64,000 bases of DNA from Chloranthus sessilifolius (Eukaryota > Streptophyta > Magnoliopsida > Chloranthales > Chloranthaceae). Under the pieces are notes generated by a model. The model searched no databases. It was not told the DNA's origin and worked only from the letters and a program-made list of their open reading frames with translations. The stretch spans positions 13,048,088 to 13,112,087 of the forward strand of contig CM037593.1 of assembly GCA_021018995.1 (NCBI GenBank), read 5' to 3'. The translations under genes were made by a program, and so were the position numbers. This document shows, piece by piece, positions 54,701 to 60,293 of this stretch. The stretch's first letter is position 1. Every line of letters starts with the position of its first letter.

Positions 54701-56633
54701 AAACAATTAAATCTTATGTGTGCTAAAATATTTAATCACTAATTATTAATATCTAAGCAGGTGCACCTATATCTCCTCTTCTCTTCTTCGTTCTTCTAGG
54801 CTGAACGGAAGCCCTAACCTTTTTCTTTTTTCCTTCTGTTTTTTTTTTGCTGAAACCCCAAGAGCCTAACCCTTCTTATAACTATCAGAGATAACTTAAA
54901 AACTAATATAGCTTATAAATTCTTATAACTCAAAATATTATAAAAATTACAGCATTATAATTATATACAAATAAGTATATAGCTAAGTCTACAAACTTTA
55001 TATATGAGTTTACTTAAACTAAGGCACGCCTAACGCAACCTTTGAAAACCACACCCAGGCAAGAAAGGCGTGCCTAGGCGCATGCCTAGACTGCACTAGT
55101 GCCTAGAAGCCCAGGCGCGGGTGCAGCAAGTGCGGCTTGCACTTATGCGCACGTTTGACTGCACTGAAATTAAGAAGCTATTATCATGGGACCAAAAGGA
55201 GGGGTTTGGTACAGTTAGGAACTAGTTCGTTGCCTAATTACATTCGGGACACCAAGATATAAACCACGTTCTCACTGCATTATTTTCATGAATAATAAAT
55301 AAAGGTGAACGTATTATCCATAAAATCGACATAGGTAGAGGTTGGAAAAAGGAACTACAAGTGAGGATAACAACTTTACGTTAACAAAGGAAGGCAAAGG
55401 GAAACACATCCACAATTGAAGAGAGATTTACCAATTCAAATACCTCTAAGAATAGCATAAGTGTCCGGTTTGAGTGATTTATCTTCTGACTTTTCAGTCG
55501 ACCTCCTCCCAAGAGAAAGGTCTACACACTCCTTTGCTTCAGTAATGCAAGCAGCCAAAAGACTTGAAGGCAAATCAAATGAGGCTGCATCTGCACAAAT
55601 GCTTTCCTGCATGTCATATAATATGTAATGCTGCATCTTTTAGAAGTAGCTCTGACATCACAAAACAAATAGGATGGTGACAAAGGTGGAGTTTGGGCAA
55701 AACATTGGCAACGTCAAAAGAATAGGAACAAATAACAAAATATATAGATAATTAAAAGGAGTTATAAGAAACATATATTTCAAAAGGTTTTCTACTGTTT
55801 TGATAAGTCACAATTAATTACATGATTTATGCGTGAAGTTTATAATTTATCCAAAATTAATGACTTATAAGTTTGCTTTATTCGTTTGGATGAAAAAAGA
55901 GCGATGAAAACGCGACTTTTTAAAAAAGTAAGAGAATTTTGTCACTCTGCGCACAAAAACAAACTACACAAAAATTTCATACAAAGGGTGGTTATGGCCT
56001 TTGCGTTTATCTTAATACACAAATCAACATTGAGAGTGAGAGTAAAGGACAAAGAGGCAAATGGTGAACACACCCAAAGACTAGTAATACAAATCAAGAA
56101 TTTCAAGGAAAGGTGTCGTTTCTATAAAGGCATAGGGTCCGGTTCTTTTGTTAAATCAAGTTAATTGATTCCTCTTTCTGAATAACAACGCCAAATCTTC
56201 AACCAACAAGAGACATTGAACCACCTACAAAGTTTCCAGTTGTTTACCAAGTTGTGGGCTTCGTCAAATATAAGTACAGCGTTATGCCATTGGATACCAG
56301 TAAGAGAACGCCGGTTCCCTGGATCTACAAGATAGTTGTAAGGAGCAAATAAGATATCAACAGACTTGTGAATCTCTCGAGATATATAATAAGGGCATCT
56401 GCAAAAGAGTAAATTTTAATTAAGAAAAATAAATTGAGTCCTCGCCACGGATCATAACTCAATGCATTATCGATAAAAATAAAATAAAATATTTTGTATT
56501 AGTAACTGAGTAGCATATGAAATATAAAGATGAATTATGGAGAATACATACGGCCCTTGGCTTCGTCCAATATTAACCAAGTCTTCAATGTCAAGAGGAA
56601 CATTTCCAATATCAGGATTCTGCCTCAAGTAAC
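20291..56633 (-). CDS. RTEL1: RTEL1-like DNA helicase (partial: N- and C-terminal exons outside or unresolved)
   Basis: Regulator of telomere elongation helicase 1: a superfamily 2, XPD/FANCJ-type 5'-3' helicase that in known members unwinds D-loops, telomeric T-loops and G-quadruplexes in the nucleus. Sixteen exons on the minus strand total 1742 nt (about 580 aa) with GT-AG introns and perfect frame continuity. Visible motifs: the last 4Fe-4S cysteine (GPCPYY), the DEAH box (IFDEAHNL), [17 protein letters not shown], motif V ([18 protein letters not shown]) and motif VI ([15 protein letters not shown]). Walker A lies upstream, beyond the window. Family proteins are about 1000 aa; the C-terminus should lie left of 20291. 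Introns of 9.3, 10.1 and 9.8 kb are packed with transposons while every exon is intact, which points to an expressed gene. The family call is firm; orthology to plant RTEL1 rather than FANCJ/DDX11 rests on the wording of these motifs. Confidence 0.9.
20470..20527 (-). CDS. RTEL1: RTEL1 exon 15
   Basis: 58 nt. [19 protein letters not shown], equivalent to the RF...Q...S-L-W-[IL]-[QR]-P-H-I-K segment after motif VI. Donor GTTGTT is weak. Confidence 0.85.
20528..23999. other. Intron sequence without recognisable genes
   Basis: Right part of the 9.3-kb intron between RTEL1 exons 14 and 15, in plus coordinates its left half. Contains a purine-tract-like word (ACTCCCCCTCAA, about 21301), a fragment beginning CAGTGTAATCAAAGGCACGCC at about 22187 that resembles a hAT terminus, and a TA microsatellite. 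A Ser/Pro-rich minus reading at 23640-23880 has no domain. Confidence 0.5.
22637..22680. repeat. (TA)n microsatellite
   Basis: 22 uninterrupted AT dinucleotides. Confidence 0.95.
24013..24783 (+). pseudogene. Copia integrase region, broken
   Basis: [20 protein letters not shown] carries the first catalytic aspartates of the DDE core. In a shifted frame [12 protein letters not shown] supplies the third catalytic glutamate region, then [12 protein letters not shown]. The last open piece (24568-24783) reads [20 protein letters not shown], the usual C-terminal integrase zone. Several frame changes. Confidence 0.85.
24835..26400 (+). pseudogene. Copia reverse transcriptase and RNase H, broken
   Basis: Pieces recognised: [54 protein letters not shown] (the Y-x-D-D box with F for Y), [11 protein letters not shown], and [19 protein letters not shown]. 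Interrupted by many stops. Confidence 0.85.
26571..26769. repeat. Diverged single arm related to the adjacent foldback element
   Basis: CACAATAGATCTTAAGATTT and ATTGATTTTATGTGGA match the arms of 26770-27205. Confidence 0.5.
26770..27205. mobile_element. Foldback element (about 200-bp inverted arms, 30-bp loop)
   Basis: The left arm (about 26775-26972) and the reverse complement of the right arm (about 27003-27202) align along most of their length. Examples are CAATCAGATGTTGATTYCA, the GAGATCTTTTTT and GTTTCAATATT blocks, CATCCC-AAAGTGA next to the loop, and GGGTAC with TTTGCA-TGA near the outer ends. No coding capacity. The class (MITE or foldback) is unresolved because no TSD is clear. Confidence 0.7.
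27800..28521. mobile_element. Non-autonomous hAT-like element (722 bp)
   Basis: Left end CAATGTTCTTAAAATCGCC and right end (complement) CACTGTTCTGAAAGTCGCC form a 19-bp terminal inverted repeat with three or four mismatches. CG-rich subterminal regions and an AT/TG-rich centre are typical. The 8-bp flanks TGTTTGGG and TATCTAGG agree at five positions, the three differences all being transitions, so the TSD is only probable. No transposase. Confidence 0.65.
27906..27964. repeat. Compound (TG)n(TA)n microsatellite
   Basis: About 16 TG followed by about 13 TA dinucleotides, inside the hAT-like element. Confidence 0.95.
28522..29816. other. Intron sequence, nothing recognised
   Basis: AT-rich part of the 9.3-kb RTEL1 intron upstream of exon 15. 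No ORF, repeat or transposon terminus stood out. Confidence 0.5.
29817..29932 (-). CDS. RTEL1: RTEL1 exon 14: motif VI
   Basis: 116 nt. [20 protein letters not shown] then [18 protein letters not shown], the arginine-finger motif VI (Q-A-x-G-R-x-I-R). The final codon is split with exon 15. Confidence 0.96.
29933..31031. other. Intron between RTEL1 exons 13 and 14
   Basis: 1.1 kb, AT-rich; no transposon recognised. Confidence 0.6.
31032..31091 (-). CDS. RTEL1: RTEL1 exon 13
   Basis: 60 nt. [20 protein letters not shown]; this K-x-E-[YF]-L-D segment always follows motif V in the family. Acceptor GTGATAG, donor GTACTT. Confidence 0.9.
31092..31860. other. Intron sequence, nothing recognised
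   Basis: Left part (gene-downstream side) of the 10.1-kb intron between exons 12 and 13. No domain or repeat seen; ORF 31269-31559 on the minus strand has no family features. Confidence 0.5.
32549..32553. repeat. TSD, left of element B
   Basis: ACAAC, identical to 37068-37072. Confidence 0.92.
32554..33659 (-). repeat. 3' LTR of element B (1106 bp)
   Basis: Pairs with 35981-37067. Minus-strand TATA box CCTATATAAGG at about 33120. About ten GATCGATC-type palindromes lie between 33249 and 33525. Confidence 0.93.
33660..33671 (-). other. Polypurine tract of element B
   Basis: Minus strand AGTCGGGGAGAAT directly before the LTR start. Confidence 0.75.
33685..34605 (-). pseudogene. Element B integrase C-terminus and chromodomain-like tail
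   Basis: [51 protein letters not shown] is the conserved C-terminal integrase segment of plant gypsy elements. A chromodomain-type module ([18 protein letters not shown]) follows. The end is an expanded tandem repeat (GLVKES...VIGLVK) from a four-copy minisatellite at 33785-33895. The catalytic core of integrase is missing. Confidence 0.85.
33785..33895. repeat. Four-copy minisatellite in element B
   Basis: GACGAGCCCAATAACCC repeated four times with 10-13-bp variable joints. Confidence 0.9.
34745..35599 (-). pseudogene. Element B gag with zinc knuckle, internally shortened
   Basis: Starts at ATG 35599. [20 protein letters not shown] and [17 protein letters not shown] are the gag core, homologous to gag of element A. 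A deletion then joins directly to a CCHC knuckle ([14 protein letters not shown]). The frame continues through an acidic, Ser-rich tail in place of protease. Open for 284 codons, so a shortened gag protein is possible in principle. Confidence 0.85.
35962..35976 (-). other. Primer binding site of element B, tRNA-iMet type
   Basis: Minus strand TGGTATCAGAGCC, exact match to the plant initiator-Met primer site, four bases inside the LTR edge. Confidence 0.9.
35981..37067 (-). repeat. 5' LTR of element B (1087 bp)
   Basis: Same ends, TATA box and GATCGATC cluster (36710-36930) as the other LTR. Confidence 0.93.
37068..37072. repeat. TSD, right of element B
   Basis: ACAAC. Confidence 0.92.
39040..39250 (+). 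pseudogene. Copia RNase H fragment
   Basis: [39 protein letters not shown] and [15 protein letters not shown] match the segment between RT and RNase H of Ty1/copia. Truncated at both ends; no LTR can be tied to it with confidence. Confidence 0.85.
39251..39839. other. Intron sequence, nothing recognised
   Basis: No ORF or repeat with clear identity. Confidence 0.5.
39840..40060 (-). repeat. Copia LTR fragment related to 58033-58233
   Basis: The block from the GA tract through GACCTAGTTAGGGCTAGAGTC, CCTTTATATTAAA and ATGACAAAAGTAC parallels 58075-58160 base for base with scattered changes. The minus-strand TATA-like TAATATAAAGG is shared. Confidence 0.65.
39900..39961. repeat. G-run followed by (GA)n microsatellite
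   Basis: About 12 G then about 20 AG dinucleotides. Confidence 0.95.
40250..40410. repeat. Possible relic of the CGATACGTATCG MITE family
   Basis: ACGTATCGGACGATACGTATCG-type core at 40356-40378 and GATACAAT inverted words. Termini and TSD not found. Confidence 0.35.
40411..41203. other. Intron sequence next to RTEL1 exon 12, nothing recognised
   Basis: AT-rich; no transposon or ORF signal. Confidence 0.5.
41204..41290 (-). CDS. RTEL1: RTEL1 exon 12: motif V
   Basis: 87 nt between 9.8-kb and 10.1-kb introns. [20 protein letters not shown], then PFAMRTDPK. Completes CRGK-VSEG across the intron. Donor GTTTGA. Confidence 0.94.
41436..41626 (+). mobile_element. tRNA-derived SINE (191 bp)
   Basis: The head GGGGGTTGGCACAATGGCC contains an A-box-like TTGGCACAATGG, and GAGTTCAAATCC is a B-box. 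The spacing fits an RNA polymerase III promoter. The body ends GGATACCCCATTATCAAAAA. Direct repeats GTAGCTTGAAA (41425-41435) and GTAGCTTGCAA (41627-41637) differ by one base and form the TSD. It lies in the intron between RTEL1 exons 11 and 12. Confidence 0.8.
41638..42622. other. Intron sequence, nothing recognised
   Basis: No ORF or repeat with clear identity. Confidence 0.5.
42623..42630. repeat. TSD of MITE copy 1 (left)
   Basis: ACTATTGC; identical copy at 42861-42868. Confidence 0.95.
42631..42860. mobile_element. hAT-like MITE, CGATACGTATCG family, copy 1 (230 bp)
   Basis: Ends CATGGATCAAAAT and ATTTTGATCCATG are perfect inverted repeats. The interior is built from CGATACGTATCG, GGACGATAC and ACATT-AATGT palindromes. 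Perfect 8-bp TSD (ACTATTGC) as in hAT transposition. No coding. Confidence 0.93.
42869..43932. other. Intron sequence with a minus-strand open stretch
   Basis: 43122-43484 is open on the minus strand for 120 codons with a hydrophobic end, but it lacks a good ATG and any domain I recognise. No other feature. Confidence 0.45.
44018..44031 (+). other. TRIM primer binding site 1
   Basis: ATGGTATAAGAGCC, one change from the iMet type. Confidence 0.75.
44249..44260 (+). other. TRIM primer binding site 2
   Basis: TGGTATCAGAGT, one change from TGGTATCAGAGC, three bases after LTR2. Confidence 0.85.
44477..44488 (+). other. TRIM primer binding site 3
   Basis: TGGTATCAGAGC, exact, three bases after LTR3. 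Confidence 0.9.
45000..45275 (-). pseudogene. LINE-B zf-RVT domain
   Basis: [20 protein letters not shown], then [18 protein letters not shown], a C-x2-C...H-x3-C zinc-binding pattern as in zf-RVT. Confidence 0.8.
45658..45737. repeat. (TA)40 microsatellite
   Basis: 80 bp of pure AT, immediately after the LINE-B SNLPVFF segment. Confidence 0.97.
45919..46529 (-). pseudogene. LINE-B reverse transcriptase
   Basis: [20 protein letters not shown] is the RT palm segment with the first catalytic aspartate. Before it come [19 protein letters not shown] and [14 protein letters not shown] 31-bp tandem duplication at 46417-46478 breaks the frame. Confidence 0.82.
46530..46946 (+). mobile_element. RTE-type LINE fragment (3' end of ORF)
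   Basis: Plus-strand pieces read [27 protein letters not shown], ETLLEVVW, and a region matching [16 protein letters not shown]. This is the conserved C-terminal part of RTE-clade RT proteins in plants. Broken by stops. Inserted in LINE-B in opposite orientation. Confidence 0.7.
47145..47665 (-). pseudogene. LINE-B endonuclease end and linker
   Basis: [38 protein letters not shown]; upstream, WEDHFLNA...VIDHVPILL is the endonuclease SDH-type end. Interrupted at about 47665 by LINE-C. Confidence 0.8.
47688..48852 (+). pseudogene. LINE-C reverse transcriptase with duplicated YADD segment
   Basis: [20 protein letters not shown] and [15 protein letters not shown] show intact catalytic residues. 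A 154-bp segment (47883-48036) is repeated at 48037-48190 with one visible difference. As 154 is not a multiple of three, the frame breaks. Afterwards [37 protein letters not shown] continue open to 48852. Confidence 0.88.
47883..48190. repeat. Tandem duplication, 2 x 154 bp
   Basis: Two adjacent copies, period 154, differing at one base (GGCAGG versus GGCAGA), spanning the YADD motif. Confidence 0.92.
48898..49426 (+). pseudogene. LINE-C zf-RVT region
   Basis: [40 protein letters not shown], and [19 protein letters not shown], where the second zinc cysteine is a serine. The MITE interrupts the frame after [16 protein letters not shown]. Confidence 0.85.
49419..49426. repeat. TSD of MITE copy 2 (left)
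   Basis: CTCCTGGG; identical copy at 49666-49673. Confidence 0.95.
49427..49665. mobile_element. hAT-like MITE, CGATACGTATCG family, copy 2 (239 bp)
   Basis: Perfect ends CATGGGTCAAAAT/ATTTTGACCCATG, the same interior palindromes as copy 1, and a perfect 8-bp TSD. It differs by CCATTTTGTATGCATATAC segments in two places. Inserted in the coding part of LINE-C. Confidence 0.94.
50401..51113. other. Intron sequence downstream of RTEL1 exon 11, nothing recognised
   Basis: Left of exon 11. No ORF or transposon end seen. Confidence 0.5.
51114..51182 (-). CDS. RTEL1: RTEL1 exon 11
   Basis: 69 nt. [13 protein letters not shown], leading into motif V in the next exon 9.8 kb away. Donor GTTTTG is weak. 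Confidence 0.9.
51246..51253. repeat. TSD of MITE copy 3 (left)
   Basis: GGTAGAAC; identical at 51575-51582. Confidence 0.88.
51254..51574. mobile_element. hAT-like MITE, related family, copy 3 (321 bp)
   Basis: Right end complement CATGGTATCAAAACTCGG against left TAAGATATCTAACTTGGG (12 of 18 matches), CCGATACG-type interior, perfect 8-bp TSD. It fills most of the 457-bp intron between RTEL1 exons 10 and 11. Confidence 0.8.
51640..51747 (-). CDS. RTEL1: RTEL1 exon 10
   Basis: 108 nt, phase 0 both ends. [20 protein letters not shown] matches the W-E-R-I-x-K-x-K-x-P-V-x-E-P-K wording of RTEL1. Confidence 0.93.
51821..51912 (-). CDS. RTEL1: RTEL1 exon 9: motif IV region
   Basis: 92 nt. [20 protein letters not shown]. 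Acceptor GTTGCAG, donor GTGAGG. Confidence 0.94.
52001..52412. mobile_element. hAT-like MITE with TAGGGGTG ends (412 bp)
   Basis: Starts TAGGGGTGTAAATT and ends AACTTGCACCCCTA, an inverted repeat with two mismatches. The interior is rich in CCGAAAC/GGTTTCGGTT words. The 8-bp flanks (GTCCACTT, TTCCATTG) agree at five positions, so the TSD is decayed. It fills most of the 522-bp intron between RTEL1 exons 8 and 9. Confidence 0.75.
52435..52589 (-). CDS. RTEL1: RTEL1 exon 8
   Basis: 155 nt. [20 protein letters not shown], then [20 protein letters not shown]. Helicase domain 2 start. Donor GTAAGT. Confidence 0.95.
52694..52832 (-). CDS. RTEL1: RTEL1 exon 7: SGTLSP motif
   Basis: 139 nt. [17 protein letters not shown] and [20 protein letters not shown], the motif III region that couples ATP hydrolysis to unwinding. 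Donor GTATGC. Confidence 0.95.
53073..53127 (-). CDS. RTEL1: RTEL1 exon 6
   Basis: 55 nt. [18 protein letters not shown]. Short but frame-consistent on both sides; donor GTAAGC. Confidence 0.88.
53306..53430 (-). CDS. RTEL1: RTEL1 exon 5
   Basis: 125 nt. A Ser/Gly/Lys-rich start, then [20 protein letters not shown] and AKFYR. Acceptor TTTTTTAG, donor GTAAGT. Confidence 0.92.
53689..53865 (-). CDS. RTEL1: RTEL1 exon 4
   Basis: 177 nt. [20 protein letters not shown] is strongly RTEL1-like (Arch domain). Acceptor TTTTTGCAG, donor GTAAAC. Confidence 0.93.
53866..54358. other. Intron sequence with a possible decayed MITE
   Basis: 53990-54297 has CAGTAATATTTCGG at one end and CAGTCATTGTGACA (complement) at the other, with repeated AATTTCGG/GAAATT words inside. 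No matching TSD, so only a suggestion. Confidence 0.35.
54359..55166. mobile_element. Possible non-autonomous hAT element
   Basis: Left CACTGTAAACAAAGTCG and right complement CAGTGCAGTCAAACGTGCG resemble the CAGTG-TCAAAGGCGCGCC ends of a common plant hAT group. GGCGTGCCTAGGCGC words recur near the right end. The flanks share only TGAAAT. No transposase. Confidence 0.4.
55444..55606 (-). CDS. RTEL1: RTEL1 exon 3
   Basis: 163 nt. [20 protein letters not shown] follows DEAHNL exactly as in RTEL1 proteins; the rest is helical, within the Arch-domain region. Donor GTATTT. Confidence 0.92.
55607..56247. other. Intron between RTEL1 exons 2 and 3
   Basis: 641 bp, no feature recognised. Confidence 0.6.
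56248..56398 (-). CDS. RTEL1: RTEL1 exon 2: DEAH box
   Basis: 151 nt. [20 protein letters not shown], then [14 protein letters not shown], the Walker B/motif II Asp-Glu-Ala-His that coordinates Mg-ATP. Donor GTAAAC. Confidence 0.95.
56552..56633 (-). CDS. RTEL1: RTEL1 exon 1 of window: iron-sulfur region
   Basis: 82 nt after TTTGCAG, before GTATGT. Reads [22 protein letters not shown]. The codon split at its end makes GPCPYY with the next exon; that cysteine is the fourth 4Fe-4S ligand in the family. Confidence 0.9.
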
Positions 56634-56723
56634 CTGCAAACACGTGCATAGCCTCACAAAGGTGCCATTTAGAGGACATCCCGAAATGCATCATGTTATA
56701 AAGAACTTTCAAACAGCACCTTC

Positions 56724-56759
<36 letters not shown>

Positions 56760-57599
56760 ATAATTGTTTTGATATATGATAGGCATAGACTATCATATGC
56801 AACCAATTAGATAAGTTTTAACTAATATACCAATCCAGATAAAAGTTGCCAACTAACCCTATAGAACATCTTGCATCATATCCGAACTTCAATATATAGA
56901 ATTTTCCATATACAAAAATATCCAAAATCAAACTCATTGGTCCTGTATTGCCAAGATTACAGAAATGCGAGTTTATTTTCTTACAAACATATAGAGAGGC
57001 ATAGTTCTTGTCAAAAATATCTCACTACTTTAATATGCAATATTAAATTCCCCATATATTATTATCCACTGCATGTCAAGGATAGTTGTAAGGTCTGATC
57101 ACTACGTATTAACTAGATTCAAGATGAAAAACAGTAAACGACTCTGTAAAAACCATCACATCCTACCACTTATCAATATATAGGACATTAGAACTCCAAG
57201 ATAGTCACATCTTAGCACACATAATGGATAGTTGGAAGGTGTAATCTCCAATCACCGGCACCTTGAATGAAGGAAATCGAATGGTGTTGGGACCCATGAA
57301 ATAGTTAGCATATATATAAATGATTGAAATAGTGGCATCCTGTGGAGGATCATATTTTAACTATCATTTGTGAATGATACTAATACTGTGCAGGCCATTA
57401 ACAAGGGAGGAATGAAGGTATAATGAAGAGATGACGGGTGAAAATTAAACATTGGAAAGTATATTACAGAGGAACAGAGGAAGACATAACGAAGGACTTT
57501 CCTACAAGGCTTGGGTGCATTGAAGGTAGATTCCAGCAATGTATCTCAGTCTATCGCTCATTATTATCATGGTCATCACCACCACCTCGTCCCAGCTTC
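56634..57599. other. Intron sequence upstream of RTEL1 exon 1 of window
   Basis: No further helicase exon could be recognised. A TA tract at 56729-56757; otherwise nothing. Confidence 0.5.
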
Positions 57600-58032
57600 T
57601 TTTTTTTGAAAAACAAGATTCTAAATAAATAAAGAAAGAAGAGGGCATACCTGGGCATCGCGAGATGTTAGAGCAATAGAAACCCAAAAAAAAGGAAAAA
57701 TCAAACCTAGAAAAGAGTCAGGCCATAGCCACAGAAAAACAGACCCAGAAATGAGTCAGGAAGAAAGCTCACTGGGCCCTCATCACGCCCGGATCATAGC
57801 CTCCCAATAATGATGGCTGTTGACCATCACAACCTGCCCACAGCCAACTTAACCCCAGAACACTCCACTATGCAATTAGAAACAAACTTTTTAAAAAGCG
57901 AATGATCAAGGGGACCTATTGAATATCCTCTCATTTTTCTCCACCCATAAAACCCGCAAACTTGCTCTCAATGCCACATCCCTAAACATCTAGCAATAAG
58001 CTTAACACCACCTACTGAACTTAATATCTTAG
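57600..58032 (-). mobile_element. LINE 3' fragment
   Basis: Minus-strand reading ALRASLRVLWVEKNERIFNR is the W-x-x-W-x-E-[RK]-N-x-R-I-F tail of plant LINEs. An A-rich end lies at 57600-57609. 5'-truncated, abutting the copia LTR. Confidence 0.6.
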
Positions 58033-58233
58033 AGCAGAAGATTAGGGTTAGGATTAGGTTGAAGGAAGAACAAGAGGAGAGAGAGAGAGAGAAGCAACTG
58101 ACCTTGTTAGGCTTAGACTCCTTACTGGCCTTTATATTAAACCCAAATGACATAAGTACCCTTTACACATACACACCCAATACCAATACTAATACCCCAC
58201 TATGCTATATACATATACATACAGGTCCCAATA
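58033..58233 (-). repeat. 3' LTR of the copia element (partial)
   Basis: Minus strand starts TATTGGGACC after the purine tract; TATA-like AATATAAAGG; the GA/CT tract and AACCCTAATCTTCTGCTCT near the end. About 200 bp, probably truncated on the left by the LINE fragment. Related copy at 39840-40060. Confidence 0.7.
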
Positions 58234-58247
58234 CTCACACTGAAGCT

Positions 58248-58298
58248 GGTGCATAGATATCTTTTCTTTTTTTTTTATAACAAGGTGCATAGATATCT
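58248..58298 (-). repeat. 15-bp direct repeat around a 21-bp A-rich insert
   Basis: GGTGCATAGATATCT occurs at 58248-58262 and 58284-58298. The 21 bases between are, on the minus strand, TTGTTAT followed by an A-run. This looks like a retroposition event that copied little beyond a poly(A) tail. Confidence 0.75.
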
Positions 58299-58299
58299 A

Positions 58300-58543
58300 T
58301 CATGCCCAGCTTGACACAAATACTTTGAAGTTGTGAGGGCCAAGAGCCCTAGTGAAAATATCAACCAACTGCTCCAAAGAGGAAACTTTAGGAGCAATGA
58401 CGTCAGTGTGAATCTTCTCCGGAATGAAGTGAATATCAACTTCAACATGCTTCATTATTTTATGAAGAATGGAGTCAACAACAAAATCAATGGCTGCCTG
58501 ATCACAATGCATGGGCATGGGAATAGATGGAGAAGACCCTAGG
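58300..58543 (-). pseudogene. Copia RNase H C-terminus
   Basis: MPMHCDQAAIDFVVDSILHK, then KHVEVDIHFIPEKI and LEQLVDIFTRAL, the classic copia C-terminal motif. It continues, after removing the inserted LTR element, into SAESEYRAM at about 61190. Confidence 0.88.
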
Positions 58544-58548
58544 GCAGT
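58544..58548. repeat. TSD, left of small LTR element
   Basis: GCAGT versus ACAGT at 61127-61131 (4 of 5). Confidence 0.75.
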
Positions 58549-59385
58549 TGATGCAGGACGAGACGCACACTAACCCTAAAATAGCATAAATCCCGCACGA
58601 TAGGGGTCTAGGGTTCTCAATCTTCAATTAAAACAAGAAAAATATAAAAGAAGAATAAACTAGAAAATTTTCGAGTTCGCACCAAAGAGGCTTGTCTGCT
58701 TCGCACCAACAATAACTTTGAAGAATCGCTCCTCAAAAGCGAAAACTCTTCGCGAATTTTCTACCAAAGATTCACTCTTTCACAAGGTGCACAAAAGCAA
58801 CTTAACTTTTCATTCCATAATAATTCTCATAAGAGATTACAATGTGTATTTATAAAGAAAAGAGACCCTAGAAATACTACTTAAAATAAAACTCCTAATC
58901 AACCATTAAAACATTCTAATCCAACGGTCATAATTAATTTCACCATTAATCTCAATTTTTTTATTGCACGACCACTTTTAAAGGATCAAGCGATGTCCAA
59001 TTGATGTGAAATTGGTCCTGTTTGAAAGTTTATCAAAGTAGCTTTCCAACAATATAAGAATCACACAATTTCGACACATATTGGTAGACTTATAACCATT
59101 TTTTCGATTGTTGTGCAAAATGTGACGAAATTAACAGTCACATATCACATATATGCGGTCCCCTAAATAATTCAAATAAGAAAGCTAATCATAAAATAAA
59201 CTATTTATTAAAAGAATCATAATAAAAAAGGAAACTAAACCTAGATAAAAATATTGCTTAAAATAACGTGCACAAGAGTCTTTAACGGACCTTTTTTAAA
59301 AACTCATTCGTGGGTTCACTTTCTCTTATGACGTCTCCTCTTTATCCGGCCACGATCTCGGCGTGTAGGCTTCAATTCCGCATTA
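58549..59385 (-). repeat. 3' LTR of the small LTR element
   Basis: 837 bp, highly similar to 60294-61126. Includes CTCTTCGCGAATTTTCTAC and the AGGCTTCAATTCCGCATTA end. Confidence 0.9.
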
Positions 59386-59612
59386 TTCCCCTTTGAAAAA
59401 GTTCGACCTCGAACTTTGGCGACATGGATTTTCACGGCCACGATCATAAACAATATATAGGGAATCTCGATCAGAAGCGGCTTGAACAAAATCGGATTCA
59501 ACTCGGGCGAGATCCAATTGATCTTTGATATGCTGACGGGAATCGACATCAACACACAACCAACACGATCCTGAGACCTGTGGGTCATGGGACCGATAGA
59601 CTTCACTGCAGA

Positions 59613-60245
59613 CTAGGGCTCTGTAGGACTTGTTGCAGATGCTTGTGCTTCAACGACCTCGGACCCTTCAACGGTCTCACCAACCGGTATGGGCTCTTCA
59701 ACCCGATGTTGTTCAGGCACAAGATTAATACGAATAACTGGATCTACTTGAGCAACGAACTCTATCGGTTCTTCCATAGGCATAGAGGCACTCGAATTCA
59801 CCATTGATTCGGTATCTTCCACCGGTATAGGGACTTCAACAGGCATGGGTAGAGGGACCTTCACCTGTAGAGGTCCACTCACGGGTACGGCTATCGGGAT
59901 GAAGCTTGTAACCTTCGGTTTCAAAGCTTGAATCACATCAAATACGTCTTCGAATAAATCGTGAATAAAAGTCTTGATAAGTATTTTACTGATATTCTCA
60001 TGCCATGTAATGACTATCCGACGCGACTTTAGCAACTCGCAGTAAATATTGTTAAGAAGTGTCATATGCTTGAATATAGAACCATGTTGATCGGATGATC
60101 TACCTTTTTCCTTGCACCATAGTTTTTCCACCATCGCCATCTTTTGATGCACGATTGAAATATTCTACCGTTTCACAAACGTTCTCATAGAAACCACGTA
60201 ATTGTTCAAATCACAAATGGCTTCGAAAACTTGATCTCTACTCAT
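59613..60245 (-). pseudogene. Unrecognised ORF of the small LTR element
   Basis: ATG at 60245, about 50 bp after the primer site, reads MSRDQVFEAICDLNNYVVSM. One in-frame TAG at codon 27, then open for about 179 codons from 60152. The N-terminal half is helical (KMAMVEKLWCKEKG, FIHDLFEDVFDVIQALK). The C-terminal half is low-complexity and acidic with repeated P-[MI]-P-V-E-x-P-I words. No gag, knuckle or enzyme motif recognised. It may be a gag-like or regulatory protein; it is disrupted here by a single stop. Confidence 0.6.
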
Positions 60246-60271
60246 GATTCGCCAATCCACTTGTCGAGGGT

Positions 60272-60290
60272 TTGAACCATTTCGATACCA
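60272..60290 (-). other. Primer binding site of the small LTR element
   Basis: Minus strand TGGTATCGAAATGGTTC, iMet-like in its first seven bases, three bases inside the LTR edge. Confidence 0.7.
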
Positions 60291-60293
60291 ATT

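Noticed and set aside
57357..57539. Minus-strand ORF just upstream of helicase exon 1, a candidate earlier exon
   Set aside because: The sequence does not match the iron-sulfur region expected there and has no suitable splice sites.
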